Part shown: one piece after another, positions 43,269-46,303 of the stretch
Position numbering within the stretch: position 1 is the stretch's first letter
Layout of the letters: each line of letters starts with the position of its first letter
DNA from: DAINRZ01 sp964634885
GTDB taxonomy: Bacteria; Bacteroidota; Ignavibacteria; Kapaibacteriales; UBA2268
Assembly: GCA_964634885.1 (NCBI GenBank)
Contig: CAZWLN010000035.1
Coordinates: 1-46,303, forward strand
DNA length: 46,303 bases
Direction of reading: 5' to 3'
Made by a program: the position numbers and the translations under genes
The notes under the pieces: model-generated
What the model saw: only the letters and a program-made list of their open reading frames with translations
Database searches by the model: none
Told to the model about the DNA's origin: nothing

Positions 43269-44446
43269 ATGCATTATTCTGGCGTCCGGAGTATTATGGA
43301 TCTCTGACTGACGGCGGTGTTCCAACACTCTATCGAGGTTTAACTGGTGGTTTGCTTAAATTAGGCCATAATTGCCAGTTCGCTTCCGGCGGTAGGCTGG
43401 ACCTGGACGAAAGGATAAAAACATATTACATTCCTTATTCAAAGTTTTTCCGCAACTTCCCGGAAGTATTATGTCTGCCTTATAATAGAAAATCTGTTAA
43501 GTATATATTAAATATCATCGAAAAAGAAAATATCGATTTTCTATTTCAACATAACCATGACTTTCACTACGGCGGCTCAATGGTTAAGAAGTTGACCGGT
43601 ATTCCATTTCTCCTGCACGTTGACAGCGTTGAGTACTGGGTAAAGAAAAACTGGGGTAAACTATATCTTGCAAAATTTCTTAAGGTAGCTGAAGAAATCC
43701 AATGGCATAATGCTGATGCAATTTTTGTTATATCAGAAGTAGTTAAGAATCAACTAGTAGAATTGGGAGTAGATGGACAAAAAATTATTTTGAACCCCAA
43801 CGGTGTCGATCCGGACTTCTTTTCACCTGATGTTGATGGTAATACAATCAGGCAAACATTAAATCTTAAAAATAAATTTATTTGTGGTTTTGCAGGGACT
43901 TTCGGTCAATGGCACGGTTTGGAGGTAATTGCAGAATCTATCAAATACATTGTAGAAAAAATACCTGAGGTATTTTTTCTTTTCGTAGGAGATGGTCTGT
44001 TAAGGCCAATGATAGAGGAGATTATAAAAAAGAATAATGTCGGAAACTATTCATATATAACAGGTTTGGTTAATTACAATACCGTACCTCAATATCTCTC
44101 TGCATGTGATGTACTTCTTGCTCCTAGTGTACATAGTGTTGATGGTTCTGCCTTTTTCAATAGCCCCATTAAATTATTTGAATATATGGCAATGCAGAAA
44201 CCGATAATAGCTACTAATATTGGCCAGCAGGGTATTGTGATAAAAGATGGTTTAAACGGCTTTTTCTGTGAAGAAAAGTCTCCAGAAGATCTTGCAGAAA
44301 AGATACATTATATATATCAAAACAAAGACTTAGCAGATCAGACAGCTCTGAATGCAAGGAACACTGTAGTAGAAAAATATGACTGGAAAGTAAACTCCAC
44401 CAGAATAGTTGATGCATACAAAAGAATCATTCAAGCTAGACACTAA
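43244..44446 (+). CDS. Family 4-type glycosyltransferase (GT-B fold)
   Basis: The 400-aa cytoplasmic enzyme has an N-terminal acceptor domain (MDIIEKKLNALFWRPEYYGS..GGVPTLYRGLTGGLLKLGH) and a C-terminal donor domain. The latter carries VISEVVKNQLVELGV..ILNPNGVD, FAGTFGQWHGLEVI, and SPIKLFEYMAMQKPIIAT, the E-x-A..P nucleotide-sugar site of GT4. It transfers a sugar from an activated donor to a lipid-linked or surface glycan; donor and acceptor are unknown. Base use is AT-rich like the small gene before it, as is common for laterally exchanged polysaccharide genes. It ends three bases before the convergent lipoprotein gene. Confidence 0.92.
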   Translation: MDIIEKKLNALFWRPEYYGSLTDGGVPTLYRGLTGGLLKLGHNCQFASGGRLDLDERIKTYYIPYSKFFRNFPEVLCLPYNRKSVKYILNIIEKENIDFLFQHNHDFHYGGSMVKKLTGIPFLLHVDSVEYWVKKNWGKLYLAKFLKVAEEIQWHNADAIFVISEVVKNQLVELGVDGQKIILNPNGVDPDFFSPDVDGNTIRQTLNLKNKFICGFAGTFGQWHGLEVIAESIKYIVEKIPEVFFLFVGDGLLRPMIEEIIKKNNVGNYSYITGLVNYNTVPQYLSACDVLLAPSVHSVDGSAFFNSPIKLFEYMAMQKPIIATNIGQQGIVIKDGLNGFFCEEKSPEDLAEKIHYIYQNKDLADQTALNARNTVVEKYDWKVNSTRIVDAYKRIIQARH

Positions 44447-44449
44447 CTT

Positions 44450-45334
44450 TCATTCCACCTTATACGCCGTTACGCTGTTGCCGAAGAATGTCGGTATCAG
44501 AAGGAGTTTCTTCTCAGTAATGTATTCCAGGTCTGCCGATTGGATGTTGTCGCCACTTGTGTTTAGAAGTTGCGTTACCTTCCCGTCGAGAAACAGCAGG
44601 TTGGTGGCGCCGCTCCAGTCGGAGACAATGAAGGCGCTGTCGCTGTACTGCTTCAGGCCGTCGATGCCTCCCTTGTTTTTGGCAATCTCCTTCCTGCTTT
44701 TATCGCCGATGTTTATTGCATAGAGTGGGCCGCAGCCTACATACAGGGTACCGCCCGAGAACAACATGCCGTTTGGGCCTGGGACATCGAGCCATTTTGA
44801 GACTTTACCTTTGTCTAAGAGGTATATGCAATCCCCATTCATGTCCGAAACATACAAAAGGCCACGGTCGTCTATGGCAATATCATTCAGGAATTTAGCG
44901 CCCTCCACATTATAGGTGTTAGCAACGGCTGCTTTCTCTATGTCGATCCGGACAATCCTGTCGATGTCGGTAACATACAGGTAATTGCCGCTGATGGCCA
45001 TGCCTTTGGGTGCATTCAAACCTGAAACCCACTCAGGAGTAATGACTTTTCCTTCGAGGGAGACAATCGAGATGAAGCCCTTACCGTCTTTGTCGGTAGG
45101 TTTACCGTCGATGTTTGAAACATAGAGCCTGTCGCGTTTGGCGTCGTACATTACAGATTCGGGTACTTTGAGAGCGCCGTCGGCTGTCCAGAGATGTCTT
45201 AGGCCTACTCCGGAATCGTTGACAGAAACCTGTGTTTTCCCTGTGGCGGATTTCGGGACTCCGCTGCCTTCACGTGAACAGGCTGCCGAGTTTATAATGC
45301 TTAACAATGCAATTAAGGTTATCGCTTTTTTCAT
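44450..45334 (-). CDS. SMP-30/gluconolactonase-like (NHL-type) beta-propeller lipoprotein
   Basis: The 294-aa protein has a lipobox (INSAAC, Cys19) and repeated propeller strands: RLYVSNIDGKPT, YLYVTDIDRIVRID, LLYVSDMNGDCIYLLD, TLYVGCGPLYAINI, AFIVSDWSGATNLLFLDG. They are spaced as in six-bladed SMP-30/gluconolactonase-like proteins. In enzymes of this fold a metal is held by Glu, Asn and Asp in the central channel. Candidates here are Glu59 (PESVMYD), a LNDIAID Asn and VSDWSG Asp. Lactonase activity is therefore possible but unproven. It is anchored in the outer membrane or periplasm. ATG 45334 has a GGTGATT-type ribosome site. Confidence 0.87.
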   Translation of the reverse strand: MKKAITLIALLSIINSAACSREGSGVPKSATGKTQVSVNDSGVGLRHLWTADGALKVPESVMYDAKRDRLYVSNIDGKPTDKDGKGFISIVSLEGKVITPEWVSGLNAPKGMAISGNYLYVTDIDRIVRIDIEKAAVANTYNVEGAKFLNDIAIDDRGLLYVSDMNGDCIYLLDKGKVSKWLDVPGPNGMLFSGGTLYVGCGPLYAINIGDKSRKEIAKNKGGIDGLKQYSDSAFIVSDWSGATNLLFLDGKVTQLLNTSGDNIQSADLEYITEKKLLLIPTFFGNSVTAYKVE

Positions 45335-45384
45335 ATAATCACCAAAAAAAATCAGTAATAATTATGTAATATAATACCTTATAC

Positions 45385-45550
45385 CTAAAGATGCAATGAG
45401 TTTGTGAAGTTTATCAAGTTTGTAAAGTTAATCAAGTTCGTCAAGAATTCTGAATTCTGAATTCTGAATGCTGAATAAAAAAGTTGAATGCAGTTCTTTC
45501 TCCTTCCCCTTGGGGAAGGCAGGGATGGGGTGGTCAAGTTTATCAAGTTC
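45385..45550. repeat. AAGTTYRTMAAGTT and GAATTCTGAAT tandem words with a type B hairpin
   Basis: The stretch is made of AAGTTTATCAAGTTTGTAAAG-type words, a GAATTCTGAATTCTGAAT run and one type B hairpin (CTTCCCCTTGGGGAAG, about 45504-45519). No gene is supported. Confidence 0.85.
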
Positions 45551-45717
45551 GTCAAGTTCATAAAGTAAGGAAAAGCAGTGCTGGAGCGGTTTCCCACTAC
45601 TTGGATAAGGAGGGGGCAGGGGGTGGTTGGACTTCTTCAGTTTGTCAAGTTTGTCAAGAGGGAAGAAACCCTGATGGGGTGAAATAGTTGTAGTACATCA
45701 AGTTAGTAAAAACGAAC

Positions 45718-45738
45718 AGCCCCCGCAGGGGCTTTTTC
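45718..45738 (+). terminator. Terminator-like hairpin within the macrosatellite
   Basis: AGCCCC, CGC(A), GGGGCT followed by TTTT has the form of an intrinsic terminator on the plus strand. The second unit has a G-to-T change (GCAGGTGCTTTTT) that breaks one pair. No gene precedes it here, so it may just be part of the repeat. Confidence 0.5.
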
Positions 45739-45750
45739 CTCTCCCAATAG

Positions 45751-45770
45751 CCACGTCATTTATGGCGTGG
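45751..45770. repeat. REP-like palindrome
   Basis: CCACGTCATTTATGGCGTGG pairs over 8-9 bases with one G-T. It is preceded by ATAG and followed by GCCGG, the same frame as the palindrome at 10129-10148. Confidence 0.7.
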
Positions 45771-46160
45771 GCCGGATTGAAGAGCACGCTGCGCTTGCCC
45801 CTTCCCATCGGGAATAATTCCCCTCGGGGAAGGCCGGGATGGGGTGATTAGTTCGTCAAGAATTCTGAATTCTGAATTCTGAATGCTGAATGTAAGAAAG
45901 TGCTGATCTGGAGCGGTTTCCCCCTACTTGGATAAGGAGGGGGCAGGGGGTGGTTGGACTGTCAAGTTCATAAAGTAAGAAAAAGCAGTGCTGGAGCGGT
46001 TTCCCACTACTTGGATAAGGAGGGGGCAGGGGGTGGTTGGACTTCTTCAGTTTGTCAAGTTTGTCAAGAGGGAAGAAACCCTGATGGGGTGAAATAGTTG
46101 TAGTACATCAAGTTAGTAAAAACGAACAGCCCCCGCAGGTGCTTTTTCCTCTCCCAATAG

Positions 46161-46180
46161 CCACGACAATTATGGCGTGG
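46161..46180. repeat. REP-like palindrome, second macrosatellite copy
   Basis: CCACGACAATTATGGCGTGG is the counterpart of 45751-45770 in the next unit. Its stem is less well paired, but the flanks ATAG and GCCGG are kept. Confidence 0.65.
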
Positions 46181-46303
46181 GCCGGATAAAGAAAGAAACA
46201 ATCTGCTCCTTACCCGGACCAGATTTCCCCTTCCCCTTGGGGAAGGCTGGGATGGGGTGATTAGTTCGTCAAGAATTCTGAATTCTGAATTCTGAATGCT
46301 GAA

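Larger units (their letters stand above)
45551..46303. repeat. Macrosatellite: about 410-bp modular unit repeated twice, running off the window
   Basis: Bases 45551-45775 and 45961-46185 are near-identical (only a few changes), and the flanking type B hairpin plus GAATTCTGAAT tail (ending 45890 and 46303) repeats with the same spacing of about 410-413. Each unit contains a type A hairpin, a GAGGGAAGAAACCCTGATGG segment, a GCCCC/GGGGC terminator-like stem, a REP-like palindrome, a type B hairpin and a GAATTCTGAAT run. The array probably continues beyond the window. No gene is supported. Confidence 0.9.

Overview
The window reads as chromosomal contig sequence from a member of the FCB superphylum (Bacteroidota / Ignavibacteriota / Kapaibacteriota-like). 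Three large secreted proteins carry C-terminal type IX secretion (T9SS) sorting-like tails. There are two outer-membrane barrel proteins with duplicated OmpA-like domains, a TonB-dependent receptor, a BlaR1-type peptidase carrying a TonB domain, and long 'boilerplate' intergenic repeats. I cannot place it more precisely without a phylogeny. A run of 100 Ns at 38530-38629 shows this is a scaffolded assembly.

Layout. 1-0.3 kb: a minisatellite that runs into the stop codon of a 1408-aa T9SS surface protein (to 4.5 kb). 4.7-9.8 kb: an OmpA-family protein, converging with overlapping stop codons on an operon of a sugar-nucleotide pyrophosphorylase/phosphomannomutase-like fusion followed by a PTS IIA (PtsN-like) protein. 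9.8-13.6 kb: an AT-rich accessory segment with REP-like palindromes and one large gene, a predicted HEPN-STAND NTPase-TPR protein. This is the best candidate for an anti-phage defence gene here. 13.65-13.87 kb: tRNA-Ala and tRNA-Asp with a terminator. 13.96-15.94 kb: a second duplicated-OmpA-domain protein. 16.07-16.34 kb: a MITE with a perfect 8-bp target duplication, just upstream of a Lon-like protease. 19-20.8 kb: a DUF1186/SEC-C protein and a zinc-ribbon membrane protein. 20.9-26.1 kb: on the minus strand, histidine kinase, response regulator, ammonium transporter and BBP2-type porin, with a possible structured RNA between transporter and porin. 26.3-29.05 kb: a small exported Cys-containing protein and a TonB-dependent receptor. 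29.26-30.86 kb: a BlaI/BlaR1 regulatory pair with a candidate operator. 31.0-31.26 kb: a second MITE copy. 31.36-33.07 kb: two tandem paralogous lipoproteins. 33.1-38.0 kb: two secreted proteins, one of them a large VPS10/BNR beta-propeller. 38.1-38.9 kb: a repeat mosaic containing the assembly gap. 38.95-42.74 kb: two T9SS cargo proteins. 42.86-44.45 kb: an AT-rich glycosyltransferase pair. 44.45-45.33 kb: a beta-propeller lipoprotein. 45.4-46.3 kb: a repeat array that continues past the window.

How the genes fit together. Most genes serve the envelope: surface display by T9SS, outer-membrane anchoring to peptidoglycan, nutrient uptake (ammonium, TonB substrate), envelope sensing (two-component system, BlaR1) and glycan precursor synthesis. 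The defence-like HEPN-STAND gene stands apart in composition and context. The intergenic space is unusually rich in several families of short hairpin and tandem repeats.
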